64,000 nt of DNA, taken from NCBI GenBank assembly GCA_014529385.2, contig CM043944.1, positions 76,021,884 to 76,085,883 on the forward strand, read 5' to 3'. Under the pieces are notes generated by a model, which saw nothing but the letters and a program-made list of their open reading frames with translations, searched no databases and was not told where the DNA came from. A program made the translations under genes and the position numbers. This DNA is from Adiantum capillus-veneris. Lineage: Eukaryota; Streptophyta; Polypodiopsida; Polypodiales; Pteridaceae. This document shows positions 1 to 11,025 of this stretch, in pieces (the first letter of the stretch is position 1; every line of letters begins with the position of its first letter).

Positions 1-72
1 AGGCCACTCTCCTTGTTGCCCGCCCCTCACCGCGTCAATACATACTACATAACTCACCATCTAAGGATCATT

Positions 73-90
73 CCCTGGCAATGGCACCAA
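73..90 (-). other. Primer-binding site, tRNA-Asp-like
   Basis: Read on the minus strand this is TTGGTGCCATTGCCAGGG. It resembles the TGGCGCCGTTGCCGGGG site that many plant Ty3/gypsy elements use to prime reverse transcription from tRNA-Asp, and differs from it by transitions. It directly follows a plausible LTR end (GCTAACA). The rest of that element would therefore lie to the left, outside the window. Confidence 0.5.
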
Positions 91-940
91 TGTTAGCAGG
101 TTGCCACGATTGAACTTCTACAGCATAGCTTTCTACCACTAACATACTATTTTAATACTCAGGGAAGCGACTGGGATGAGCACAGAGACTCTTTCAAGTT
201 TTCAATCTCAAGAAGTGAACCTAACAAGAAAACACACCAACTCAATAAGCAAACCATCACTCAATAATCACAAAAGTTTTCATATGTCCATTCTCACCAC
301 TCTATGTCATCAATTTTGGCACTCAAATGATGTCGAAATGCAATGAAACTTTAGGAAGAGGTCTAAGACACCTAGAGACACTATCCTAGCAAGTTTGGTT
401 GCAATCCAACAAGGTACCAAAATCACGATCCATTGTGAGAAAGGTCATGAAACCTGTAGCAGAACTATCCAGAAAGGTTTTCATATGGTCTAGGAACACT
501 CTCCTATGGTCAAAACATCAAAAAATAGTGATTTGAGCACTCAAATCTTAAGATTAGGCTCACTAAAGGGTAGTTGCAAACCTTAACAAAACTAACAATG
601 CTTACACTTGAATGAAAGAGCAAGGAAAGAGGAACACAATACAAGTTTCAAAACTAAAAACAGATTAGTTCCAATCATTAATTATGTTGATTACAAGTTG
701 GAGCTTCATAGTTGCTTGAGCATACGTACAACAAAGCTTCTTTCTTCTTCATAAGATAAGCTCCCTTTTCACATTAAAGTTAGTGACCTTTATACCTAGG
801 GCTTTCTAAATGGCCAGTGTGTAGCTCACATGGGCCGTTACAAATATCATGAAAGAATTACAACTCAGAAATTGACCTGCTACTCTAGAATCAAGATTTA
901 GACACACATTAGCTACACTAGCTCGAAAACATAACACAGT
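91..940 (-). repeat. Probable 5' LTR of a gypsy-type element
   Basis: No coding frame is visible here. The inner end (position 91) abuts a tRNA-Asp-like primer site. A TATAAAGG box is readable on the minus strand near 789-797. The outer end is not sharply defined; several TGT starts lie between about 926 and 945. Because the element body falls off the left edge, the LTR call rests on primer site, TATA box and lack of coding, not on a matching second LTR. Confidence 0.45.
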
Positions 941-957
941 ACAAATGTGATGTTTGA

Positions 958-1560
958 CTATGTGTCTGGCCAGGTGGATGCCCTTTCAATCAATCCGCTA
1001 ACATTTCCCATTGAATAATGCATGAACTTGGTAGCACTAAATACCATCACCGGTGCTTCTCTCTCAGTGGTAGAGTATCCTTGTCCAGCTAAACTGAACC
1101 TGGGACTGGAAAAGTAGACTAGGTAGTTCATCTTCCCATTAGATTGGGCCAGTATAGCCCCCATTGCCATGCCAAAAGAATCTACATGTACATGGAAAAT
1201 CACATTCTTGTTTGTTTGTCAAAGTACAGGCTTCTTGTTAATTGTATCCTTTAAGTAATCAAAACTCTTCTCACATTCTTCAATCCAAATAAACTTGTTT
1301 TTGTTCTTCTTAGTAAATTCATATAGAGGCAATCCCTTAGCTCCAAACATGTGAACAAACCTCCTATAAAAGTTGATATATCCTAGAAAGGAACTCAACT
1401 CTGATACTATTGTGGGTGCTCTAGCATGTTGAACACACTTGAATTTTTCATTAACCATTTCAATCCCATTTTTAGACACTATGTGTCCAAGAAATTGTCC
1501 CTTCTAGACCATAAACACTGATTTCAAGGGATTCAAACATGTCCTCTTCTCTTTGCACCT
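958..1560 (-). pseudogene. Ty3/gypsy reverse transcriptase-RNase H remnant
   Basis: Three adjacent minus-strand pieces align end to end with the C-terminal part of gypsy Pol. The first (about 1560-1500) carries LNPLKSVF and then GQFLGHIVSKNGIEM from the RT palm/thumb. The second holds the connection segment LGYINFYRRFVHMFG. The third (1203-958) is the start of RNase H, with FHVHVDSFGMAMGAILAQ and STTEREA. In-frame stops separate the pieces (for example after LNPLKSVFMV). No integrase or protease follows. The style matches family B in this window more than family A. It is a dead fragment. Confidence 0.85.
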
Positions 1561-1716
1561 CTCAAAGTGTAATGGAATTGATATTTTGTTATTTACTGCA
1601 ACAGACATGTGGAAAATGCATAGCTGCTCTATGGAATGTGCGAAGGATAGCAGATTCATTATTATTGTATTAATAAAGAGCTCTTTGTGATCTATAGTCA
1701 CTTTATACTTGAGCGG

Positions 1717-3200
1717 ACAATGTGTATTCATTTTTTAGCATTCAAAAATCTATAAGTAAATACGTGTAAGAGAAAAATGCTCACTCTTGCACGGGGGGAG
1801 ATTGCACCCCAGTGTTTTCATTTTTCTGCTCTTGTCTCCTCTCTTCTCTTCTCTCCTCTCTTCTCTCTTGACGTGCCAGCATAGCACTCCGCTCTAGGAG
1901 GTGCACCTTCACGTGCTCGCTCACTCAAACTTACTCTCTATCTCTCTCTATTCGTGTTTAGCTCAATCATGGATATGTGTGAGTCATTAAGTATGAAGAT
2001 TTGTTTGTTTATGGCTTGAAGTGTGCTATTTTTGGTATTTTGCAAGGCTCTCCACGCATTTGTTTGTATCAGTAGTATCAAAGCTATGACTACACTCCTT
2101 GGCATAGAGTAGTCATAGCTATGGAAACTTTTATCTACAATGGTGGGAGATACAAAGAAGAAGCAGAAAGACAAATTATTTTGCAACATGGATGCAACAC
2201 AGAGTAGCTATCGAGATAAGTTAAGTAGTTTATTTTATTTATTTTGCATTTTTTATTGAATTTAATATGTCCGCAAAATTTCTTTCAAGAAGAGAGATAA
2301 TCATGATTTAATAGTACGACTAGGGACAATGTAGTAATTAGATACAAGTTGATAATGGGAAGAAATAGGATAAATTTCCTTTTTTTCTTTTAACCCTATT
2401 AGGAAGGGAAGAAGAATAATAAATAGAGTAGTAAACTGAATAACTAGATAAATTTTTAATGTCATAGAAGGTGAGTTCGGAAGGACATAGAAGCTACTAG
2501 AAAGATGTAGACTTCATAGATACATTCACTGAGTCTTAAATGTAAAGAAAAACCCTTATTCAAAGGGGATTATGAGATCACTTTAGTGCCCTGTGTGGGA
2601 CAGCCCTAAGAGGTTTAAAAGAAAAACTCAAAACTTGAGGCATCTGTTGCAAGCAAAGCATCAGGTTGTAAAGTGCATGCATTGCAAAGGACCGCTTGAG
2701 GACAGCAAGGAGTTGGGGCAAGTGAAAGATCACAAGGCATAGAGGAAGCAAAAAAAAAATTTGATTGCAGTAGTTGAAGGCAGCTCATTCTGCACCAAGG
2801 AGGAAATCCATAACCACACAAGGTCAAACGTCATCTGCAGTGTTATAATACCGGTGTCAATGGATAATGACAACTAATTACAACGATCATTAAAACTAAT
2901 GAGATAGCCATGCATGGAGAGAACTCGGTGAATATGACTCAAATGATTTCCTACTAACAGTTTGCACCTAGTTGTAGCCACCATCCATGCATCCAGGGGG
3001 CTGACAATGTGTATTCATTTTTTAGCATTTAGAATCTATAAGTAAATACGTGCAAGAGGAAGATGCTCACTTTGCACGAGTGTCTGCGTTGTTCTGCTCT
3101 CCTCTCCTCTCTTCTCTCTCAACGTGCCCGCATAGCACTCCGCTCTAGGAGGTGCACCTACACGTGCTCTCTCAACTCGCTCTTTCTCTCGATCATGGAT
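1717..3200 (+). mobile_element. Small LTR-retrotransposon relic without coding capacity
   Basis: Two direct repeats, about 1717-1975 and 3002-3200, begin with the same GACAATGTGTATTCATTTT and share TAGCACTCCGCTCTAGGAGG. The first copy is followed by a primer-site-like sequence (2074-2089). The second is preceded by a polypurine tract, CAGGGGGC. That is the order expected of LTR, primer site, body, polypurine tract, LTR. The roughly 900-bp body has no convincing gene, so this looks like a TRIM-like or internally deleted element. The second LTR is cut short where it runs into a Gag scrap. Confidence 0.55.
2074..2120 (+). other. Primer-site-like sequence overlapping a 12-bp inverted repeat
   Basis: AGTATCAAAGCTATGAC resembles the initiator-tRNA-Met primer site TGGTATCAGAGC. 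The bases AGCTATGACTAC (2082-2093) recur as a perfect inverted copy, GTAGTCATAGCT (2109-2120), separated by 15 bases. The RNA could fold into a hairpin over the primer site. Confidence 0.5.
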
Positions 3201-3708
3201 TTACTTTCAAAAGAGGACTCTCTCCAATAAGAGAAGAGAATGTATTGAGTAAGAAAGAAGTGAATATCCGAATTCATCTGAAGATGTGGCTCCATGAAGA
3301 CGGCGGTCTTGATTATCCCCAACTCCTCTCAAGAGTAAAAAATTATCCTACAGTCCTCCTCATCACTCCGAAAGGGAAGAGAGGAAACAAAGGAAGAAAA
3401 AAGGCAAGAATGAGGTCACCCTCTTCTCATTCTTCTTCACCTTCATCCTCTTTCGATGAAAGTAGCGGTTATTCTCCTAGAGAATACAAGAGGAGAGGAC
3501 ATCGCAAATCCTGCCCTGCTTAGAAAAGGTCCCACAAGCTTAAGAAGTTCAAAGAGGGAGGAAAGAGTATCTCTTTTCTCACCTATGATGGCACCTTTGG
3601 TGCTACTGACAAAGTATTCGCCTTCATCCAGAAATTCAATGTGGCCTTTGGAGATGAGGGCTTCATTGAATCCTCCAAGCTACATCATGTAGCTATGTGT
3701 TGGAATTA
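3152..3708 (+). pseudogene. Retrotransposon Gag N-terminal fragment
   Basis: One frame, with a TAG at 3521-3523, runs from the relic LTR into Gag sequence. A Ser/Arg-rich stretch (SPSSHSSSPSSSF) is followed after the stop by FLTYDGTFGATDKVFAFIQ and ESSKLHHVAM, which I recognise as the N-terminal capsid-like region of plant retrotransposon Gag. It ends abruptly at about 3708, where the LTR of the minus-strand copia element begins. The continuation of a Gag of this type appears in the gypsy patch at 4772-5261, on the other strand. Confidence 0.65.
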
Positions 3709-3881
3709 GGGTTGCAGAGAAACACACACAGCTTGGAGAAGACGAAGGAAGCTCAAGGCACACAATAGAGAGTGTGTTACTTAGTGTACAATGCTCAGGG
3801 GAAAAAACCTCCTAAAGAGGGAAAAAATGCTCCTGCACCTAGTGTGTTCACACACATCACTACCACATGTATATGGTAACA
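3698..3881 (-). repeat. 3' LTR of copia element D2 (184 bp)
   Basis: On the minus strand it starts TGTTACCATATACATG and ends CTAATTCCAACA. It is preceded by a purine run, CGGGGGATTTG. Layout and spacing match the 3' LTR of copia D1 at 57881, which has AGGGGGCATT then TGTAGACATG. Internal words such as GGAGCATTTTTTCCC parallel D1. No matching 5' LTR is present, so a target duplication cannot be tested. Confidence 0.65.
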
Positions 3882-3956
3882 AATCCCCCGTAGAGTGATG
3901 CGGTGAACGAGAGCTGGCACATGAGTACAGGAAAGTTCCATGCCCTGAGGACATGA

Positions 3957-6900
3957 TCAGTCCACAAAGGGGAGTAAGCCCAAAGCTTTGCGGAAAGCTT
4001 CAAGCTTCTCAGAAGACAATGCCTTTGTGAAAAGATCTGCAAGGTTGTCCTGTTTTGGCACATAAGCCAAGCTGATCTCTCCTGCTGAGAGCCTCTCCCT
4101 GACATAGTGGTAGTGCACATTAATGTGCTTTGTGCGAGCATGAAAAACTGGGTTCCTTGCAACTGCCAATGCGCTCTGACTGTCAGTGTAGATAGTGTTG
4201 GCAGTGTCGTGTCCAACACCCAAATCAGCCATAAGGCGTCTGAGCCATACACCCTCAACCGTAGCTGTGAAAACTGCCCTGTACTCAGCCTCACAACTCG
4301 AAGTGGCCACAGTAGGTTGCTTCTTGCTCAACCATGATATACATGAACTACCAAGCATGAAACAAAAACCACTTGTGGACACTCGCGTGTCAAAACAACC
4401 AGCCCAATCTGAGTCCAAAAAACCATGTAAGTCTGGCGGCAATGATCCCCCCTTGGGATAAAACAATCCAAGATGTAAAGTGCCACTAAGGTAGCGGAAA
4501 ATCCTCTTGACATCCTGCCAATGCTTAGACCCTGGGCTATGCATAAATCTGCTGACCTGTGAGACTGCAAACTGAATATCCGGCCTCGTGTTGCATACAT
4601 AAATGAGGCAGCCAACAGCAGTTTGGTAAAGAGTAACATCAGCAAGATCGCCAGCATCATGTAGACTCAACTTCAAACCTGTTTCCATGGGAGTGGCAAT
4701 AGGTTTGCAATCCTCAAGTCCAAACTTACATAGCAATGTCTCTATGTAACTTTTTGACACAAGGCAATACCAAAGTTAGATAAGTCTAACTCTTCTTGAT
4801 TCCTACCATTTTCACTTGATAAACCATTAGCATCATTAATGGATTCTTTGACAAAAATCACGTGCACAAAAATCGAGCTTTTCATTGACTTATCAAAAGC
4901 TGATGGATTTACAAGTGATATAGTACAACCAGACTCATTAGCATCTATATACATGTTCTTTCCCCTATATGTGAAGTAGGAACCATGCGCAAAGAAACCA
5001 TGGTATAATGGATTACTTTGCTAATATAACTAGGCCGCATACTTGGCCATCTCTTCAGATAATCTCGCACAAAATTGTTACTTTTCTCGGCGATGTTTAT
5101 CTTTTGAAAGACAATAGCTTTGAGATGTAAATCCCAAAACTTTTCCACATATTGGTGAATAGACTCATGAGAGAGAAGCCTCAAATTTTTCCATTCATTG
5201 AGCACTTTGTCCTTTCTATCGCTTGCAAGGAATTGCTTCATGATGGAAATTTGTCGAGTTTTCCATGTCTTTGGGGCTGCTTGAACTGTATACCCAAGTA
5301 ATGATGCAACAACCCCAAATATTTCATCTTGAAAGTAGCATTCAAATCAGCCTTAAATTCAGCAATGTGTCTCTCATTTGGTCCAGTGATCAGCAAATCA
5401 TCAACATAAAGAACCACAATGAGAAGTACATCAGCCTCACGCTTTACATACAATGTGATTTCTGTTGGACTATTATGAAAACCTTGTTTGACCAAATGAG
5501 TGTCAGCTTTCTCATACCAAGCACGAGGAGATTGCTTCAACCCATACAAAGCCCTGTTACATTTTCACACTTTGTCCTCTTGTCCTTTTATGACAAAACC
5601 GCGAGGCTGCGTTACATAAACTTCCTCAAATATGTCACCATTCAAGAAATTAGTAACAATGTCTGATTGATGTACATCCCAACCAAAATGAGCTGCCAAT
5701 GCACATAGAAAATGCACAGTAGTCATACGACAAGTGGGAGAAAAACTCTCTTCATAATCTATGCCTTTTTGTTGTGCATAACCCTTTGCAACAAGTCGAG
5801 CCTTATGGCGATCGATCTCACCATCCGGCTTGCGTTTCAACTTGTAAACCCACTTTGTACCAATGGCCTTTTTGCCAGGAGGAAAATCACATAAAGTCCA
5901 TGTGTCATTTTTTATAAGTGCATCATATTCTGATTGCATGGCAGCCATCCAATTTTCAGGATTTTGTGCTTCATCAAAAGTCAGAAGCTCCTCAACATCA
6001 TGTAAGATAGACAGAGCCAAAGCATAACAATCTGATGCATAAGATGCATGGCAAGATCTTGAACGAGTACGACTAGTCAAAGGTGCATCCAATTTACTCT
6101 CACGCAAAGTGTGCACCAGCCATTTTGGCATACCTCTAGCCTGCTCATTTTCAGCCCTTTCCTCCTCAAGTACAAAAGTGTCATAAATGTCCTATGAGCT
6201 TACATTACTCTCTCTAGTACATGACAGCGAGGGCTGAACAGAATCTTCCACAAACACTACATCACGTGAAACCAGAATACGTTTTGTTTGCGGATGATAC
6301 AACCTGTATCCTTTGCTTTCAGCACTATAACCAACAAAAATACATTTGACAGCCTTATCATCCAATTTTCTGCATTGCACTTGTGACACCAAAGCATATG
6401 CCAAACAACCAAAAACACGCATGTGCTCAATAGAAGGCTTTCTATCATGCCATGCTTCATATGGAGTAATAGACTGCAAAGCTTTCCTAGGACACTTGTT
6501 AAGTACATAAGTGGCACACATGATGGCCTGAAGCCAAAAAGAAAGCGACAAAGCTTGACTTTTGACCATACATCGTGCCATTTCCGTCAGTGACCTATTT
6601 TTCCTCTCAGCAACACCATTTTGCTGAGGTGTATTTTCCCCCCCCCTCGATCGGAACGGAGGGTGACCATAGTACATTTCGAGACATTTTTAGCCATAGC
6701 CAGAAACTGTTTGAAGCACGTAAAAACTTCGGACTTCGCTTTAAGCGGAAATACCCATGCATGCCTGGAGTAATCATCAATGAAAGTCACGAAGTACAGG
6801 TAATTGCCCAAGGAAGGAGTTTGCATGGACCCACAAACATCACTATGCACAAGCTGCAACCTGCATGTGGCCCGAACTGAGCCATCCTTTGGAAATTTAG

Positions 6901-7519
6901 AATGCTGCATCTTACCCAAAATACAGCCTTCACAAACATGTTTGACAGGTACTTCAAGAGACGGAAAAGAAGCAACCATATCAGATTTCTACAAACGCAG
7001 CAAACTGGCAAAATTCAGATGACCAAAACGTGCATGCCAAAGTTTTGCATCTGAAATAGCCCTTGAATCTGCAACAGCATTTGCAAAATTTTGTCCACAC
7101 TTGTCATACAAAGTGAGCTTATACAACCCACGGCACAAAAAGCCAGATGCAACAATTTCATCACCAAAACTGAGATCATAAACTGTACATCTGGCATCCA
7201 CAAATTTGACTACAAGTCCAAGTCTAGCAAGTGCGGATACATACAAGAGATTCTTCTTGATCCGAGGTACATAGAGTGCATCAACAAGTGTGAAGGAACT
7301 GTCATTAGCAGCAGTGAGCACAATCTTTCCAACTCCCTGAACTGGATAAGAGGCGTTGTTGGCACAAGTGACTGAATTCCCATGAGGGACTCCGTCTGCT
7401 GCTTGAAATCTTCCGATAAAGATGTTTGCCGGAATTGCTTCAAGTACTTGAACAATGAGGTGAGCTTTCTCATTTGATGAGATATCGGTTATCTCATAGG
7501 GTGCCACATTCCACTCCAT
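3957..7519 (-). pseudogene. Ty1/copia polyprotein, decayed (D2)
   Basis: Domains in order on the minus strand are: a short N-terminus (about 7519-7380) that does not match D1 Gag; the segment VTCANNASYPVQGVG and a GAG_pre-integrase region with LWHARFGH; integrase core with LVHSDVCG and TPQQNGVAERKNRS; RT with IGTKWVYKLKRK and VLYVDDLL; and RNase H with SCEAEYRAV and TDSQSALAVARNP. No D-S-G protease motif is visible, so Gag and most of the protease are deleted. Breaks include in-frame stops at 6989, 6192 and 5565, a frameshift plus deletion near 6640-6660 at a run of C, and a gypsy insertion at 4772-5261. Clearly nonfunctional. Confidence 0.9.
4772..5261 (-). mobile_element. Rearranged Ty3/gypsy patch inside copia RT
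   Basis: Copia RT is interrupted between the residues QFKQPQRHG and GIALCQK, which would otherwise be adjacent. The patch reads, on the minus strand, a Gag piece (IMKQFLASDRKDKVLNEW, YVEKFWDLHLKA) joined directly to a segment beyond the protease (YFTYRGKNMYIDANESGC, NGRNQEELDL). The same post-protease words occur in element C at 24570-24750. The middle of the donor element is missing. Only GG is shared at the junctions, so it looks like a filler or deletion product, not a clean transposition. Confidence 0.8.
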
Positions 7520-7739
7520 CTATGCTTTCCTTCAAGGCATCATGTTACCAATTTTTGCAAGTGAAATCAGGTTTTAGCCATTGATCAAAATTGTCGGAAA
7601 GTGTAAACTTGACCATGAAATGAAAAAGTGAGCTTAACTTTGTCAAAACTACTCTAAATTTGACCAAATTTCACCAGTGCACCTAGGATTACTATAGGCA
7701 CAAGACTGTAATGTAACAAATGGATTTTGGCAAAAAGGA

Positions 7740-8843
7740 ACATGGATTGCGATCCATGTTGGGAAGCATTTAAAAATTCTAACTTTGGGAAGTTGCTCCT
7801 GGGCATAAGGGGATTTTCTCTGGATTTAAATCTGAAGGTACATGGATCGCGATCCATGTTGGGAAATATTTTGGAAATCTAATGATACCATCTGGTAGGG
7901 TTCATCTTGATTATGACTTGGTCCAAAAAAATTGGGATTTGGATCAATGGTTTGACACTTGGACTGAATTTTGGAAATCATGTACAGATTTGGAGATTTT
8001 GGCTTTTGAAGTGTATTTTGGGATTCAAATGGCTTGAAACTCCATGGCTTGGCTTTCTTGATCATACTAAATCAGATGGCATGGGTATTACTTATATTGG
8101 CCAAAAAGGTACGTGGATTGCGATCCATGTTGGGAAGAATTTTGATACAGTTCTTGTGCACATTGGTTCCTATAGGTTTTCCTAGTACACTGGTGAAATT
8201 TTTTCAACTTTGGACATGTTTTTCCATTGTTTGCCCCATTTTTTACTTTATGGCCATATTTTTTCCGTTTTGACCAAATTTGTTTCTGACAACCACTTTT
8301 GGAGTCATGTTTTGCCTGAGATCTCTCCTTGCCTTTATTTCTGATGATTTAAGTGTGTAGTCCATAGCTTTGCTTGGTTCCTTGGCAATTTCCTCCAGAC
8401 ATTGAATTCTTTTGAAAAGGCAAATTGAATCTTGCAAGTTTCACAATTTTGAAAGTAAACTTTTGCTTGGTTTTGATCCCATTACCATTCTTAGGTTACA
8501 TTTTCTTGTTGATAGGCTTCGAGGAGAGTGTGAAGTTTTCCAAATTACCTTAGCAGTAATTTTGACCAAAAGACCATTTACAAATTGAAAGTAGAAATCC
8601 AGGTGGGTTTGATGATCTTTAGAGCACTTTTGTGATCATTTTGCAACAGTAATACTATTTGTACATTGTCCTACTAGGGAGCCACTTTTATCCTGATTTT
8701 GGTAAAAAGGAACGTGGATCGCGATCCATGTTGGGTACTTTTTGAAAAACCAGTCATAGGGGTTTGTTCTTGACCCTCTATTGTTGCTCCTATAGAAGTT
8801 TCCATGATTTTAGGGTTTGGGAAACATGGATCGCGAACCATGT
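7740..8843. repeat. Five 20-bp palindromes, ACATGGATCGCGATCCATGT type
   Basis: Copies lie at 7740-7759 (core TGCG), 7840-7859 (perfect), 8111-8130 (two changes), 8712-8731 (one change) and 8824-8843 (one change). The first two are exactly 100 bp apart. Four are followed by TGGG and several are preceded by AAAAAGG. The sequence between copies is not similar, so this is not a simple tandem repeat. Confidence 0.9.
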
Positions 8844-9049
8844 TCCAACACTTTTTTATGTTGTTTTTAGCTTGGCAGATTCTGTCAGTTAGTTGGGGTC
8901 TACTGATGAAATTTTTCTTGTTTTTGATGGGTTTTGGACTTCCTCATTGGCCCTGTTAGTTTATCATATCTTTCAAATCTGGTGTAGTGAGATCCATCGA
9001 GGTGGTCGTAGTGGGAAAATGCAACTCCAAAAACTCTATGCTCCTGTGG

Positions 9050-9067
9050 CTCTCTCTCTCTCTCTCT

Positions 9068-9127
<60 letters not shown>
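9050..9127. repeat. CT microsatellite
   Basis: A nearly pure CT tract of about 78 bases, with two CCTCCC interruptions near 9069-9077. Apparent reading frames through it on both strands are repeat artefacts. Confidence 0.97.
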
Positions 9128-9134
<7 letters not shown>

Positions 9135-9707
9135 AATGAGCTTTTGTTGTCCCTTTTGACTATATGATCCCAGTTTACCCGGAATGCCCCATTTATACTT
9201 ACCTTCATTGCTCGTATCTTGTTGTTTATATCACCTGCAGTTCGAACCGTTCTTCATTCTGACACTCGGTTTACAAATGGCGTTCAATCTGTAGTTTTGA
9301 TCCTTTAGAAGTTGGCTAAAAATTCAATATGTGTTGAATTTTCCCATATTTGCCATGTTTGAAGTCCTCGCTTTGAAGTTTCGGCGTTTGCTTTCAAAAG
9401 TCGCTTTTGACTTTCCTGGCTCGACTTATCAATTTTTTGTTGATTACCTGTCAATTTTTGCTTTTTCGTAAAAGAAAATTATTTACAATGGTTATTAATG
9501 AGCCAAAATTAGTGTCGCCTCCCTTATATACATACTCTTATTCTGGTATTAGATGGTGACGGTATGGCTCATGATTATGCCAACTAAGAGTCTGTCAGGC
9601 TCTGAAAAGCTTGTGTTTTTTAAAAAAAAGGAAAGGAAAGAAAACGAAAAGAAAAGAAAAGAAGTAATATGATAATAATGGTATATACAAATGATAATCC
9701 AACCACA

Positions 9708-9722
9708 TTTCCCCCCTTTCTA
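9708..9722 (-). other. Polypurine tract of gypsy family B copy 2
   Basis: On the minus strand the sequence reads CTAGAAAGGGGGGAAA just before TGTGG. Upstream is GTCACGGACGACTC. The tails of B1 (near 36483) and of E (near 30574) have a similar upstream word. Confidence 0.6.
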
Positions 9723-9972
9723 GAGTGAGTCGTCCGTGACGAACATGTGTCAGAGTGCGTGGGAATAAAGCGCGTTGTCAAGAAGTAGGCGGTCTTCCCA
9801 GGAAGGCACCGGGCCTCTTGCTGTGAGAGTTTGTGAGGAAGCTCAAGGATTATGAGAAGGAGCTAATATGTAGATAACATAGCTTCTAGAGCTAAAGAAG
9901 AATTGTAGCCAAAGAAGCCGCTCACTTTCCCTTACAAACACATACGTGATGGAGAGAACTCATGAAAGATAG

Positions 9973-10185
9973 TCAGAACAAAACAAAAATGAAAACACCA
10001 AGATTATGATCATATCCTATCATGGGTAGGACAAAAGGGTTAATGGATGAGTTAATGATATTTAATCTTTGTTGTCCAAATAAGCCACGGATTGCTCTTT
10101 GGAACTGTAGCTTTGTCCTTACTATAATGTATATGTTTTGTCTAGCGATTGGGATTATTTGTGAGTACAAATCCTCTTGATTCAT
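9973..10185 (-). CDS. LTR-encoded small ORF b (70 aa), A1
   Basis: I do not recognise this protein. It begins MNQEDLYSQIIPIARQNIYI, has GLFGQQRLN in the middle and ends with a hydrophobic tail, FIFVLF. Its ATG overlaps the stop of ORF a by ATGA. The same frame is open in both A2 LTRs (40376-40588 and 46801-47010), which belong to a clearly diverged subfamily. Many differences fall in third positions. The core around LFG aligns without gaps over 36 residues with ORF a, so the two look like ancient duplicates. In the element RNA it would lie in the 5' leader ahead of gag. Confidence 0.55.
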   Translation of the reverse strand: MNQEDLYSQIIPIARQNIYIIVRTKLQFQRAIRGLFGQQRLNIINSSINPFVLPMIGYDHNLGVFIFVLF

Positions 10186-10430
10186 AATAAAATAACCACA
10201 TTCACATCAAAAGAGAAGTCATAGTCAATAATAGGTAGTATGATGGGATCTGGTGAGAGAAGTATTTCGTTGAGCCTTTCAGGACCAAATAGAAACACTA
10301 TGCGTTGCTGAAAGTGAATCTTTTGACTAATCCAAATGTTGACCCTAATAGATTGCACTGAATGGAATTGAAAGAAATTACCTCTATATGGATTATGGTT
10401 ATTCATCAATGATATACTTAGTATGTTCAA
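10182..10430 (-). CDS. LTR-encoded small ORF a (82 or 74 aa), A1
   Basis: Unrecognised protein. The first ATG is at 10430; an internal ATG at 10406 (MNNHNPYRGNFFQFHS) matches the start used in both A2 LTRs and is the better choice. The middle reads IHFQQRIVFLFGPERLNEI and the end FSFDVNVVILL. It ends in ATGA, shared with the start of ORF b. Two possible stop/start linked short proteins inside an LTR are unusual; coding status is inferred from conservation across subfamilies, not from any family match. Confidence 0.55.
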   Translation of the reverse strand: MNILSISLMNNHNPYRGNFFQFHSVQSIRVNIWISQKIHFQQRIVFLFGPERLNEILLSPDPIILPIIDYDFSFDVNVVILL

Positions 10431-11017
10431 AGATAAAGGTGTGAAAGAAGTGAAAGGAGAAGACGAAGAGAGTTTCTCTCCAAAGCCCTATTGTTGCCCT
10501 TAGGCAATAAGGATTCTGCGGGGAGAGAAGTACCTATAGCAAGGAGATTTTAGAGTTTGTGGAAGAGAATGAGAACCTTAAGAGAGAGAGAGAGATACTT
10601 GTGGAAGATGAAGATATGCTTACTAACCTTGTGCACAGAATTGTTTCCCGCAAGAAGGTTGTACCCATTACATTGACGAGGTTGCTGCTTGAATACCTTC
10701 CAATGAAAAAATTAGGACACAACAAGAGAGATCAAAGGAGGAGTAAAGATAGAATTAGAGATAGATCTAAGTGTGGTGGTGGTATTAAAGATACATAATG
10801 AAAGATAGAGATAGAGGTAGAGACAAGTATTGGACTAGATATGAAAATGAAAGTAAAACTAGCAACATATATCTTACATGAGAGCAATCGTCACCACCTT
10901 AATGGAGAGACAAGATGAGGCAAGACTTCAGCCTTTCTTCAAGAGAAAGTGTGGCACTAAGATGAGTGTGTCACAATGGAATTGAGCTATTCTCACTCAC
11001 TGAAGAGAAGGTTGCCC

Positions 11018-11025
11018 TTTTTATA
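11018..11025 (-). promoter_or_regulatory. TATA box of A1 3' LTR
   Basis: On the minus strand CACCTATAAAAAGGGC is a typical plant LTR TATA box. It lies about 590 bases before ORF a, so transcripts would include both small ORFs. The equivalent site in the truncated 5' LTR (near 18340) reads CCTTTAAAAAGG and has lost the TATA core. Confidence 0.65.

Larger units (their letters stand above)
7566..9707 (-). repeat. Probable 3' LTR of gypsy family B copy 2
   Basis: A polypurine tract at 9708-9722 is followed on the minus strand by TGTGGTTGGATTATC, a plausible LTR start. From here to the copia boundary near 7566 no gene is present. The region carries five 20-bp palindromes, one CT microsatellite and AT-rich filler. 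The 3' end is placed only by the start of copia sequence. There is no second LTR of this copy in the window, so extent is approximate. Confidence 0.5.

Noticed and set aside
3860-4660. Additional minus- and plus-strand ORFs over copia RNase H.
   Set aside because: They are other frames of the recognised RNase H sequence and carry no motif.
8893-9208. Open frames on both strands through the CT tract.
   Set aside because: They are dipeptide repeats (Leu-Ser or Arg-Glu) created by the microsatellite; no conserved flank.
10559-10798. Plus-strand ORF of 79 codons in the A1 3' LTR, also present at 17903-18100.
   Set aside because: It is antisense to the element and shared only by the two LTRs of one copy, which are recent duplicates. 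I found no equivalent in A2.
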